A DNA stretch of 64,000 nt, from contig JACJYK010000001.1 in the NCBI GenBank assembly GCA_020636135.1, forward strand, positions 3,830,501-3,894,500, written 5' to 3'. The notes under the pieces are model-generated. The model was not told the DNA's origin. It ran no database searches and worked only from the letters and a program-made list of their open reading frames with translations. Positions within the stretch are counted from its first letter, which is position 1; every line of letters begins with the position of its first letter. The DNA comes from Lewinellaceae bacterium. Its GTDB lineage: Bacteria; Bacteroidota; Bacteroidia; Chitinophagales; Saprospiraceae. Below, piece after piece: positions 17,519 through 25,049 of the stretch. Made by a program: the position numbers and the translations under genes.

Positions 17519-19060
17519 TTAATGTACCGTCAACACAATTACCGAGAACGGCGGCATCGTCAATGTAATGTGGTCCCCATCCAACTTTGCACCGGTAAAT
17601 CCCTCAGGATGAACCATATCCGGGTGATCAAATGTATTGTGTGCCTGTAATTTATCCGCTTTGAGGATTTGCCCCGCGATGCTCTTAGCCTGCATGCCAC
17701 GGACATCGATCGCCACCGGTTGCGCGGACTCGGAATCCACATTGACCAGGCTGATGGTCAGCACGCCATCCTGTTTTTTAGAAGCAGAAACCGACACTGC
17801 CGGAATGGATTTCCCATCCATGGTGTAGTCAACCGTGTGGATATTGGCCGGGATCAAAGTGGCATCGTGATGCGCCTTGTACATATCCATCACATGATAT
17901 GTCGGGGTCAGCAGCATTTTTTCGCCATCCGTTAAAACGACGGCCTGCAGCACATTGACCGTCTGTGCCAGATTCGCCATCCGAACACGATCGGCATGAT
18001 TGTTAAAGATATTCAGGGTCATGCCAGCGATCATGGCATCACGCATGGTGTTTTGCTGAAAGAGAAATCCTGGATTGGTACCGGGCTCCACATCGTACCA
18101 GCCACCCCACTCGTCAACTACCAGTGCCACCTGCTTTTCCGGGTCGTACCGATCCATCACAGCGCTGTGCCCCCGGATGATCCGGTCCATATCGTACGCT
18201 TTCTGAATGGTGATGGCATATTCATCCTCAGAAAATTCAGTTGCAGAGCTTTTTTTATTCCAGTTGATGACCGAGTAGTGATGCATTCCAATCCCCTGCA
18301 TCAGCTGATGGGGGATGTCCCGCATGAGTACCTCTGTCCAGTGGTAATTGTCATCCGAAGGTCCCGAGGCGATCCGGAAGATCCGCTCGTCGCCCCAGCG
18401 TGCATTCATAAACGTGGCATATTTGCGATACACGTCCACGTAATGCTCAACACGCATATTACCGCCGCAACCCCACGCCTCATTTCCGACACCCCAAAAC
18501 TTAACTTTCCAGGGCTCCGTGCGGCCGTTCGTTTTGCGGAGTTCAGACATCGGGCTTTCACCATCGAAATTGATGTATTGCACCCAATCCGACAACTCCT
18601 GCACCGTACCGGATCCCACGTTGCCACTGATGAAGGGTTCGGTACCCAGCTGTTCGCACAGGTCCAGAAATTCATGAGTCCCGAAGCTGTTATCTTCGGT
18701 CACCCCACCCCACCAGGTATTTACGATCTTAGGCCGGTCGGACTTTGGCCCAATGCCGTCTTTCCAATGGTAGGTATCTGCAAAACAGCCGCCTGGCCAG
18801 CGCAGATTGGGTATCTCCAGTTCCTTGAGAGCATTAACTACGTCGGTGCGGATACCCCGTTGGTTGGGTATCATTTTGTTGCCTTCACCGACATAAAATC
18901 CACCGTAGATGCAATGCCCCAGGTGTTCCGAAAAATGCCCGTAGATGTGGCGGCTGATGGTGTATTCACCTTCATCGGCATGCAGGGTGATGGTCGTCTG
19001 AGCAATGGCCTGCCCGACAAACAGACAGAAGGCAGAGATAATGGAGGTTAGGTACTTCAT
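17519..19060 (-). CDS. Alpha-L-arabinofuranosidase, GH51
   Basis: A secreted glycoside hydrolase of family 51, 513 residues from the ATG at 19060, which begins a clean signal peptide (cleavage near AIAQ); an upstream ATG at 19090 would spoil it. The acid/base glutamate is E194 in WGVGNEAWG and the nucleophile E317 in VVDEWGGWY. NLRWPGGCFADTYHW is also conserved. The enzyme removes terminal arabinofuranose from arabinan or arabinoxylan side chains, presumably in the periplasm or outside. A dyad at 19091-19111 just upstream may be a regulator site. The adjacent CBM9-like and sorbosone-dehydrogenase genes share the strand. Confidence 0.93.
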   Translation of the reverse strand: MKYLTSIISAFCLFVGQAIAQTTITLHADEGEYTISRHIYGHFSEHLGHCIYGGFYVGEGNKMIPNQRGIRTDVVNALKELEIPNLRWPGGCFADTYHWKDGIGPKSDRPKIVNTWWGGVTEDNSFGTHEFLDLCEQLGTEPFISGNVGSGTVQELSDWVQYINFDGESPMSELRKTNGRTEPWKVKFWGVGNEAWGCGGNMRVEHYVDVYRKYATFMNARWGDERIFRIASGPSDDNYHWTEVLMRDIPHQLMQGIGMHHYSVINWNKKSSATEFSEDEYAITIQKAYDMDRIIRGHSAVMDRYDPEKQVALVVDEWGGWYDVEPGTNPGFLFQQNTMRDAMIAGMTLNIFNNHADRVRMANLAQTVNVLQAVVLTDGEKMLLTPTYHVMDMYKAHHDATLIPANIHTVDYTMDGKSIPAVSVSASKKQDGVLTISLVNVDSESAQPVAIDVRGMQAKSIAGQILKADKLQAHNTFDHPDMVHPEGFTGAKLDGDHITLTMPPFSVIVLTVH

Positions 19061-19090
19061 GGATTTGGATTTGAGCCCAGTAAGATACAT

Positions 19091-19111
19091 AAAGTGTGAT
19101 AATTACACTTT
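19091..19111. promoter_or_regulatory. Inverted repeat upstream of the GH51 gene
   Basis: AAAGTGT-GATAATT-ACACTTT, a perfect 7-bp dyad with a 7-bp centre, 30 bp before the chosen GH51 start. On the minus strand a TATCTTAC word close to it resembles a degenerate -7 box, so the dyad may be an operator overlapping the promoter. The regulator is unknown. Confidence 0.35.
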
Positions 19112-19229
19112 GTGATCAGGTTTTGAATTGTCACTGTCTGCATTTGTGGTTTCGTGTCCGGTTGGACTCAGTGACCAAGGTTATTGTAAAATAGGAACTG
19201 GTTCAGCCTTCCAGCCACTGGTCTTCATT

Positions 19230-20108
19230 TCATTTGAATTCCAGCCGGCCAAAGTAATTGGGCAGATGAAAATTGGGCCGGGGAAAATCCACATAGGACC
19301 AGGTCAGGTAATGCGGATTCGAGTTCTTATTGGCTGTCTTATAAAAATTGGCATTCCAAACCACGCCAGGAGCTGGCCGAACCACCGGGGTGTACTTTTC
19401 CAAAAGAGCAAATGGTATTTTATACTCAATGCCCCAGGTGACAGGATCAGTGATCTCCGGCTCGATGACCTCGGGCATGGTATGTGCCAATGGAATGGAG
19501 CGTATTTCAGCGCTGTCGAGTTCTACCTTGCTCTTCCAGGGATAGGTCACGCAAAAGAGCAAAGGCGTACCTCCTGCATTCACTTCCATATTAAAGTAGG
19601 TATCGGGCTTCGAGGTGTCCGGACAAAAGAAAAACTCGACGCAGGCATCCCCGGATACCGGTCCATTCACATGCTGTACCACGCTGCGTACATAACGGTC
19701 TTCCACCCGAAATTGCACGTACAGGAAATCGTCATCGTATAAGACACGTGCCAGGGCATGCGGTACAAAATGAGGTGGCTCGCCCATGGGGAAGGTGATG
19801 ACCAACGGCGGGATGTGTTCCCAAGCCGGATCCGCCCAATCCGCTTGCAGTGCCGGCAATTGTGTTGCACGATAAACCGGATACACGGCCTTGGTGTGTA
19901 CCGGTGTTAATACCGGGGCATTTTGTGCCATTCCCGTACCATACATGATGAAGGTCAGAAAGCCCGCTAAGACCGTAGCTATGAACTTTGAACGTACTGC
20001 TGAAAGTGAATAACTATTGTCATCCCGGAGCGGAGCCGAGGGGCCTCCATTTCGGCTCATGTTTCGCCTAAAGTTTTTCAGGTGCAGAATCAATTTTGAT
20101 AGTTCCAC
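19230..20108 (-). CDS. Carbohydrate-binding family 9-like (CBM9-like) secreted protein
   Basis: A 292-residue frame whose residues ~75-292 form a CBM9-like beta-sandwich: the RVLYDDDFLYVQFRVEDRYV, DACVEFFFCPD and YFNMEVNAGGTPL segments are typical of Bacteroidota CBM9-like proteins that bind sugar chains. A hydrophobic export signal (SKFIATVLAGFLTFIMYGTGMAQ) lies at residues ~44-66, behind an unusually long and polar N-terminus. The start is therefore uncertain; the true one may be internal and non-ATG. The gene sits between GH51 and the sorbosone-dehydrogenase gene on the same strand, 12 bp after the latter's stop. Confidence 0.82.
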   Translation of the reverse strand: MELSKLILHLKNFRRNMSRNGGPSAPLRDDNSYSLSAVRSKFIATVLAGFLTFIMYGTGMAQNAPVLTPVHTKAVYPVYRATQLPALQADWADPAWEHIPPLVITFPMGEPPHFVPHALARVLYDDDFLYVQFRVEDRYVRSVVQHVNGPVSGDACVEFFFCPDTSKPDTYFNMEVNAGGTPLLFCVTYPWKSKVELDSAEIRSIPLAHTMPEVIEPEITDPVTWGIEYKIPFALLEKYTPVVRPAPGVVWNANFYKTANKNSNPHYLTWSYVDFPRPNFHLPNYFGRLEFK

Positions 20109-20120
20109 CGGTTGTCTACT

Positions 20121-21908
20121 TTACTGTTTGGTTTCCGAAGATGATGGTTCTTTGACTTCCTCCACTGCCCGGTCTTCCCTGCGGATACGGTTACGGTACC
20201 CGCGCGCATCATAGGCCTGGAGGCTGTTGGCTCCATTCCCAAATTCCCTGCGTATGTAGGTGATGATCAGCGCAAGCTCGTCATCGGTAAGAAAGTCGTT
20301 GGCTGGCATGGCACCATTAAATCCCTGCCCGTCAACGGTCATCGGCCCTTCCATTCCTTTCAGAATGATGCGCACCAGTTCTTTCATGTCTCCGGAAACA
20401 TATTCCGAGTTGAGGAGAGGTGGAAACCGGGTACCGTCCCCTTTGCCATCAGCCTGGTGACACGCACCGCAATAAGTCGTATACAACCGCTGGCCAATGC
20501 TTGCCCGGAAACGATCCAGGTTGTCTTCGACCGGATCGGGATGTTTGATATTCGGGCGCTGTTTGTGCGCTTCTATGGAAGCCAGTTGTTCCGGACCGAA
20601 ATGATCACGGTCACCCTGGAAGATCACCCGCCAGATGCGCCCCTCTTCACTCTCACTGATGTACAGCGAACCATCAGGACCTTCAGCCAGTCCCATGGGC
20701 CGGAAGCCGGCATCACTGGTATTGATAATCGTATCTACTTTCGAAAAACCATCCGCGAACACCTCCCATGGCCCTGAAGGCTGACCATCTCTGAATGGTA
20801 CAAAACCGATAAAATAACCAGCCTGCGGATAAGGAGACCGGATGGTGGAACCATGCCAGGCAATAAACGCACCCTGCTTATAATGTTCCGGAAACTGGTC
20901 ACCCTGATAAAATAGCAGGTCATTGGGTGCCCAGTGCCCGGGAAATCCGATCAAGGGCTGCTCGTACTTTGCGCCATCCCCTTCCAATTTACCATCACCT
21001 CCGTATTCCGGATTAAGCAACTTCTTCCCGGTTATCCAATCGTAATAATAGTAGGGCCATCCATGATCGCTTCCTTCATTGACGCGGATAAATTCTTCCG
21101 ACGGCAGAACGGCACTCTGCCAGGTTGAAAACAATTCAGGCCAGGACCGGTACAGGTCATCGCGACCATGCTGAACACCGTAAAGCTTATGGTCCTGAGG
21201 ATTCCAGGCCATGGCGACAAAACTTCTGATGCCAGTAGCGTAACGGTAGCCGTCGGATTGTACCTGATTGAGTTTATTTTCATCAAAACGCCAAACACCA
21301 CCATGCGTTTCCAACTGCGGACAAGGTTCCTGACCCCGAGTACCCGGTTTACGGTTTTCCAATTGACAGATATCTCCCGGCGCTCCGAAAGGCACAAATA
21401 CATGTCCTTCTTCATCAAAGGCGATGGGCTTGGCGATGTGTTCAAAGCCCTGGAATGCATTCTTGTAGTCATCGATCATGATGGTTTCCACCGGAGTGGT
21501 TGGAACCAGGGCATCCGGTGTTAACTTCTGACGATAGAGTTCCCCGGCGGTGGTGAAATAAATGTATCCGTTATGGATCCGCATGGCTGTACCATAATTG
21601 CCGGTATCTTCATAGTCGCCGAAAACCGCCATCGAGTCGGCTCTTCCGTCATGGTTAAGATCACGCAATGCGACAATTCCTTTGGGATCGGGTACTCTGA
21701 GTTTAATATAGATGTCCCCATGCTCCGTGACGGCCAGATGTCGTGCACGTCCTACCCCCGGATGAACCACCAGAGCCCGGAAGCCGTCCGGCAGGGCCAA
21801 CCCACCATCATCCGGATCCGGAATTACCTCATGGTCACCCTGACTGCACTGCCAGAAGGCGCTGGCCAGCATCACAAGTCCTGCCAAAAATAATATCCGG
21901 TATATCAT
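20121..21908 (-). CDS. PQQ-dependent sugar dehydrogenase (sorbosone dehydrogenase type) with C-terminal cytochrome c
   Basis: A 595-residue exported protein from ATG 21908 (MIYRILFLAGLVML); the frame extends to 22010 but only this start gives a proper signal, possibly a lipoprotein with Cys20. Residues ~45-440 form a six-bladed beta-propeller like glucose/sorbosone dehydrogenases (GFRALVVHPGVGRARHLAV, AMAWNPQDHKLYGVQHGRDD, GLAEGPDGSLYISE). Residues ~465-560 form a cytochrome c domain with the haem site CGACH (C480, C483, H484) and a likely axial Met in GAMPANDF. It probably oxidises a sugar or polyol in the periplasm and passes electrons through its own haem. PQQ use is from the family. Confidence 0.87.
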   Translation of the reverse strand: MIYRILFLAGLVMLASAFWQCSQGDHEVIPDPDDGGLALPDGFRALVVHPGVGRARHLAVTEHGDIYIKLRVPDPKGIVALRDLNHDGRADSMAVFGDYEDTGNYGTAMRIHNGYIYFTTAGELYRQKLTPDALVPTTPVETIMIDDYKNAFQGFEHIAKPIAFDEEGHVFVPFGAPGDICQLENRKPGTRGQEPCPQLETHGGVWRFDENKLNQVQSDGYRYATGIRSFVAMAWNPQDHKLYGVQHGRDDLYRSWPELFSTWQSAVLPSEEFIRVNEGSDHGWPYYYYDWITGKKLLNPEYGGDGKLEGDGAKYEQPLIGFPGHWAPNDLLFYQGDQFPEHYKQGAFIAWHGSTIRSPYPQAGYFIGFVPFRDGQPSGPWEVFADGFSKVDTIINTSDAGFRPMGLAEGPDGSLYISESEEGRIWRVIFQGDRDHFGPEQLASIEAHKQRPNIKHPDPVEDNLDRFRASIGQRLYTTYCGACHQADGKGDGTRFPPLLNSEYVSGDMKELVRIILKGMEGPMTVDGQGFNGAMPANDFLTDDELALIITYIRREFGNGANSLQAYDARGYRNRIRREDRAVEEVKEPSSSETKQ

Positions 21909-22253
21909 TGAATGACGGAAACATTGATTGGCATCAGACCAATTCAACATCTGATATTGTCTTCTCATCGTACAGTCTATGCAATTATTTGTTGCCTGAC
22001 CAATATACAAATTACCTCACTGTTTGCGCACACGAAAATCCCCGCACTCCTGATTATAATAAGCCCAACAGCAATCAAAACTGACCGGATTATCCTGGCA
22101 AACCGAATGTGGTGATGGACAGGATTAAATCGTGCCATTCAAATCCATTTAATGTCGTCCGGAGATTCCTTACTTGCCGAACAGTCAACCCAAGGCCGGA
22201 ACTCCGGCAGAGCCGATAATCCTTGTTATCTTTAGGCCCAACTTAAAATACGA
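21909..22253. other. Intergenic region upstream of holA, with candidate promoter
   Basis: A 345-bp gap between divergent genes, holding promoters for both. A TATCTTTA word at 22227-22234, 20 bp before the holA start, resembles the Bacteroidota -7 box TAnnTTTG. A CCGGAACTCCGG self-complementary word is at about 22195-22206. No ORF or RNA gene is convincing. Confidence 0.45.
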
Positions 22254-23294
22254 ATGGCGTCAACCTATCAATCGATCATGAAGGACCTGCATGCGGGGAA
22301 ATATGCACCAGTCTATGTATTGCATGGAGAGGAGTCCTATTTCATTGATCAAATTGTCCAGTACATTCAACAACATGCGCTGGAGGAGCACGAGAAGGCC
22401 TTCAATGAAACCATCCTTTACGGAAAAGACACCGAAGCCCGTGGTGTCCTGGACAGCGTCAGCCGGGTACCTATGATGGCCCAGCGCCAGGTTGTCATCC
22501 TTAAGGAAGCGCAACTGATGAAGTCGCTTGCGGACTTAACCCCGTACATCCAAAAACCTTTTACTTCCAGCGTGCTGGTCATCGCCCACAAACACAAAAA
22601 ACTGGATGGGCGCTCTGCATTTACCAAAGCCGCTGACAAGCAAGCCGTCTTATTTGAATCCAAACGGCTTTATGACAATCAGATACCAGCCTGGACTGAA
22701 GAAATGATCCAAAGCCGCGGGTACCAGATAGCCCCGGATGCACTGCAGGTGCTGGTTGATCATCTGGGTAATGACCTGGGCAAGATCAGCAACGAACTGG
22801 AAAAACTGTTCATTGATCTGCAGCCCGGGACACCCATTACTACCAAAGTCATTGAGGACAACATTGGGATCAGCAAGGAATACAATCCTTTTGAACTCCA
22901 GCGGACCCTGGGTGACCGCAATTTTCAGGGCACCATGGACATCATTCATTTCTTTACCCAGAATAGCAAAGAAAATCCGCTGGTCATGGTAATTGCCATT
23001 CTCGCCTCCTGGTATACCAAATTATACCTCTATGCCGAAAATCAGCGGTTGCCGGAGAAAGAAGTGATGGCCTTACTGGGCATGCGTTCTCCCTTTTTCC
23101 TCCGCGATTACCGGACAGCAGCCCGCAACTATACCTTACGTGAAATCGGCCTGGCCATTCAGATCCTCGAGCAGTACGATATGCGTGCCAAGGGCGTGGA
23201 TAACTTCCATACAACCCAGGAAGAGCTGATGAAGGAAATGGCTTACTTCCTGTTGAATCCATCGGTTTGGAACGCGGTACGGCAGGAGGTGTGA
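22254..23294 (+). CDS. holA: DNA polymerase III subunit delta
   Basis: HolA, 346 residues, the delta subunit of the clamp-loader that opens the beta sliding clamp. The N-terminal PVYVLHGEESYFIDQIVQYI segment, the SRVPMMAQRQVVILKEAQ segment and the DLGKISNELEKL region are typical of delta subunits, which have a degenerate AAA+ fold without a P-loop. Length matches the family. The stop lies immediately before the heptad-repeat island, whose first units begin within 4 bp of the stop codon. Confidence 0.92.
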   Translation: MASTYQSIMKDLHAGKYAPVYVLHGEESYFIDQIVQYIQQHALEEHEKAFNETILYGKDTEARGVLDSVSRVPMMAQRQVVILKEAQLMKSLADLTPYIQKPFTSSVLVIAHKHKKLDGRSAFTKAADKQAVLFESKRLYDNQIPAWTEEMIQSRGYQIAPDALQVLVDHLGNDLGKISNELEKLFIDLQPGTPITTKVIEDNIGISKEYNPFELQRTLGDRNFQGTMDIIHFFTQNSKENPLVMVIAILASWYTKLYLYAENQRLPEKEVMALLGMRSPFFLRDYRTAARNYTLREIGLAIQILEQYDMRAKGVDNFHTTQEELMKEMAYFLLNPSVWNAVRQEV

Positions 23295-24058
23295 GGGGGC
23301 ATGGGGCATGGAGCATGGGGCAAGGATTTGCAATTCTACACTCCGTATTTCATACACATTAACTCATCTGCTGATCAACTCATTAACAAGGAAGTGGGGT
23401 GCGGGGTGCGAGGTGTGGGGTACGAGGTGTGGGCATGGAGCATGGAGCATGGAGCATAGAGCATGGGGCATGGAGCATGGAGCATGGAGCATAGAGCATG
23501 GAGCATAGAGCATGGGGCATGGAGCATGGGGCATGGAGCATGGAGCTTGGGGCATGGGGCATGGAGCATGGAGCATGGAGCATGGGGCATGGGGCATGGA
23601 TTTGCAATTCTACACTCCGTATTTCATACACATTAACTCATCTGCTGATCAACTCATTAACAAGGAATTGGGGTGCGGGGTACGAGGTGTGGGGATGGAG
23701 CATGGAGCATGGAGCTTGGAGCATGGAGCATGGATATTCAATTCTACACTCCGTATATCATAAACATTAACTCATCTGCTGATCAACTCATTAACAGGGA
23801 AGTGGGGTGTGGGCTGCGAGGTGTGGGGCATGGAGCATGGATATTCAATTCTACACTCCGTATATCATAAACATTAACTCATCTGCTGATCAACTCATTA
23901 ACAAGGAAGTGGGGTGTGGGCTGCGAGGTGTGGGCATGGAGCAAGGGGCATGGAGCACGGGGCATGGAGCAAGGGGCATGGATTTGCAATTCTACAATCC
24001 GTATTTCATACACATTAACTCATTTGCTGATCAACTCATTAACAAGGAAGTGGGGTGC
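23295..24058. repeat. Repeat island: five 79-bp units separated by GGAGCAT heptad arrays
   Basis: Five 79-bp direct repeats lie at 23324-23402, 23598-23676, 23732-23810, 23839-23917 and 23980-24058. Each runs from GGATTTGCAATTCTACACTC (or GGATATTC...) through AACTCATCTGCTGATCAACT to GGAAGTGGGGTGC. Copies 3 and 4 share a sub-variant (ATATTC, TATATCATAAAC); copies 1, 2 and 5 share the other. Spacers of 195, 55, 28 and 62 bp are built mostly of a 7-bp word, GGAGCAT with GGGGCAT, AGAGCAT and GGGGTGC-type variants. ORFs here, rich in Met-His-Ala-Pro-Cys on the minus strand, are the heptad read in three frames and are not genes. Confidence 0.92.
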
Positions 24059-24142
24059 GGGATAGGCATTCATGCCTGAAATAGGTTGACCGGGATACTC
24101 ATTAACTATTCAACTCATAAACTCATAAACTGAAAAAAGAAA

Positions 24143-24167
24143 GCTCCTGCATCAATGACACAGGAGC
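24143..24167 (-). terminator. Rho-independent terminator on the minus strand
   Basis: A 7-bp perfect stem GCTCCTG/CAGGAGC with an 11-nt loop. Read on the minus strand it is followed by TTTCTTTTTTC, a good T tract. It lies 40 bp downstream of the small minus-strand ORF at 24208-24438, supporting the idea that this ORF is, or was, transcribed. Confidence 0.7.
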
Positions 24168-24207
24168 CCCTGGTATCACAAGCACGCCGGTATTTGCGGA
24201 GATCATT

Positions 24208-24438
24208 TCAATCCACGCCAGGCGGCGATGCAGGGATCTCTTCATCGGTCATCTCTTTTTTCGGAGTTAACCGACTGATTATTTTCGCGAGCTGTCCAAT
24301 AAACAGGTGCCTTGATACTGCTATTTCATTCACCCCTGGTATTGGAAAGTTACTTTCAAAACGGGCAAAAAGATAAGGATTCTCTGCTATTTCAGAAGAA
24401 TCAATCCACTGATCCTGCCATACCCGGACTTCTGCCAC
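24208..24438 (-). CDS. Hypothetical 76-residue protein, possibly a gene remnant
   Basis: A 76-codon ORF from a GTG at 24438 to a stop at 24208, with an in-frame TGA three codons upstream of the GTG. The sequence has a plausible protein composition (WIDSSEIAENPYLFARFESN, LFIGQLAKIISRLTPKKE, acidic tail) but no recognisable family. The terminator 40 bp downstream favours it being real. The lack of an ATG and the upstream stop leave open that it is the 3' end of a decayed gene. Confidence 0.45.
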   Translation of the reverse strand: MAEVRVWQDQWIDSSEIAENPYLFARFESNFPIPGVNEIAVSRHLFIGQLAKIISRLTPKKEMTDEEIPASPPGVD

Positions 24439-24659
24439 ACTCGGTCACGGATCCCGTACTATTCTGATTCGTCCGCTTTCCATTTTGGAAGCATGAATCA
24501 ATCCGGACCATTCCCCTCAAAGCATCCTAAAAATTCAAAAAACGATCCAATATATGTCCAAATATTCATGGAATAAATTCAATCAAATCGATGTTTTGGT
24601 ATCATTTACTTAACAAAATGTAATTTATTTTTATTTCATAAAATATTTTAGCCATTACA

Positions 24660-24690
24660 TTGCCATATTCATAATACGGATATATCTTTG
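24660..24690 (+). promoter_or_regulatory. Bacteroidota-type promoter of the sulfur operon leader
   Basis: TTG at 24660-24662 and TATCTTTG at 24683-24690, separated by 20 bp, match the Bacteroidota sigma factor consensus (TTTG, 19-21 bp, TAnnTTTG). With the usual distance from the -7 box the transcript would start at about 24694-24698, which is at or within a few bases of the ATG of the poly-cysteine ORF. The transcription start is inferred, not measured. Confidence 0.7.
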
Positions 24691-24697
24691 ATCCATC

Positions 24698-24793
24698 ATG
24701 AATAAACAAATGACATACATCATCCAGATTACCGGTTCCAACGGAATGTGTTGTTGCTGTAGCATGCATCGGCTGCATTCGGCGAGGTACTGA
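24698..24793 (+). CDS. Poly-cysteine leader peptide, near-leaderless, of the sulfite reductase operon
   Basis: A 31-codon ORF, ATG 24698 to TGA 24793, encoding MNKQMTYIIQITGSNGM, then four consecutive cysteine codons (24749-24760), then SMHRLHSARY. It begins within about 0-5 nt of the predicted transcription start, is followed by a strong terminator hairpin (24825-24860), and sits upstream of an operon for making sulfide and hence cysteine. This is the layout of a cysteine-responsive attenuator: ribosomes would pause at the Cys codons when charged tRNA-Cys is scarce. Similar leaderless poly-cysteine ORFs control sulfur genes in mycobacteria. Function here is inferred from position and codon content; the peptide itself probably has no other role. 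Confidence 0.75.
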   Translation: MNKQMTYIIQITGSNGMCCCCSMHRLHSARY

Positions 24794-24800
24794 TGATATC

Positions 24801-24830
24801 CTTGATTGGTGTAAATGATAAACCAAAAAG
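24801..24830 (+). promoter_or_regulatory. Candidate antiterminator hairpin
   Basis: CTTGATTGGT (24801-24810) can pair with ACCAAAAAG (24822-24830): five continuous pairs TTGGT/ACCAA plus CTT/AAG across a small internal loop. The right arm includes the first six bases of the terminator's 5' arm, so the two structures exclude each other. A ribosome at the leader stop codon (24791-24793) would cover the left arm, while one paused at the Cys codons would not. The pairing is weak compared with the terminator, so this is a hypothesis. Confidence 0.35.
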
Positions 24831-24868
24831 TCCTTCCGAATAATTTCTGAAGGACTTTTTGATTTTTA
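24825..24868 (+). terminator. Attenuator terminator
   Basis: A perfect 12-bp stem, AAAAAGTCCTTC (24825-24836) and GAAGGACTTTTT (24849-24860), with a 12-nt loop, followed by GATTTTTA. Located 31 bp after the leader ORF stop and 180 bp before the sulfite reductase start, it would end transcripts before the operon unless it is prevented from forming. Confidence 0.85.
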
Positions 24869-24883
24869 GCCAAGTATGAACAT

Positions 24884-25039
24884 ATGAAAGGTGATCCATA
24901 TAACTATTCTACATCTGTTTATCAACAAAAGCTACCCGGTTCTCAAACCTCAAACCTGGTTATGAGTACACCCTCTCCTAATTCCTCATTCGAGCCGGAT
25001 GCCGACCCTGGTCTGCATCCGGTTATTTTAAACCCTTAA
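24884..25039 (+). other. 51-codon ORF and second hairpin between attenuator and sulfite reductase
   Basis: An ORF from ATG 24884 to TAA 25039 (51 residues, Ser/Pro/Asn-rich, MKGDPYNYSTS...) fills the space between the attenuator and the first structural gene. Inside its 3' part is a perfect 8-bp hairpin, CCGGATGC (24995-25002) with GCATCCGG (25015-25022), followed by TTATTTTAAA, 28 bp before the GTG of the reductase. It may be a second leader with its own terminator, or the hairpin may control translation. No protein family recognised. Confidence 0.3.
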
Positions 25040-25049
25040 TCCGAACACT

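Noticed and set aside
17996..19051. 351-codon plus-strand ORF opposite the GH51 gene
   Set aside because: Antisense to conserved catalytic motifs of the arabinofuranosidase; no domain.
23364..23631. Overlapping ORFs encoding Met-His-Ala-Pro-Cys-Ser-rich proteins on the minus strand, and similar Gly-Ala-Trp-Ser-Met ORFs on the plus strand
   Set aside because: They are the 7-bp heptad repeat read in successive frames; all frames of the array stay open because the repeat lacks stop codons. No independent support.
23324..24058. CRISPR array
   Set aside because: The 79-bp repeats are too long and too few, spacers range from 28 to 195 bp and consist of simple heptads rather than unique sequence, and no cas gene is in the window.
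24698..24868. SAM, cobalamin or other known riboswitch upstream of the sulfur operon
   Set aside because: The leader is short and mostly coding; I see no conserved core of a known riboswitch class, while a Cys-codon run and terminator are explicit.
24602..24873. Two minus-strand ORFs (74 and 72 codons) opposite the leader peptide
   Set aside because: They run antisense through the promoter, leader ORF and terminator and have no recognisable features; the plus-strand regulatory layout explains this DNA better.
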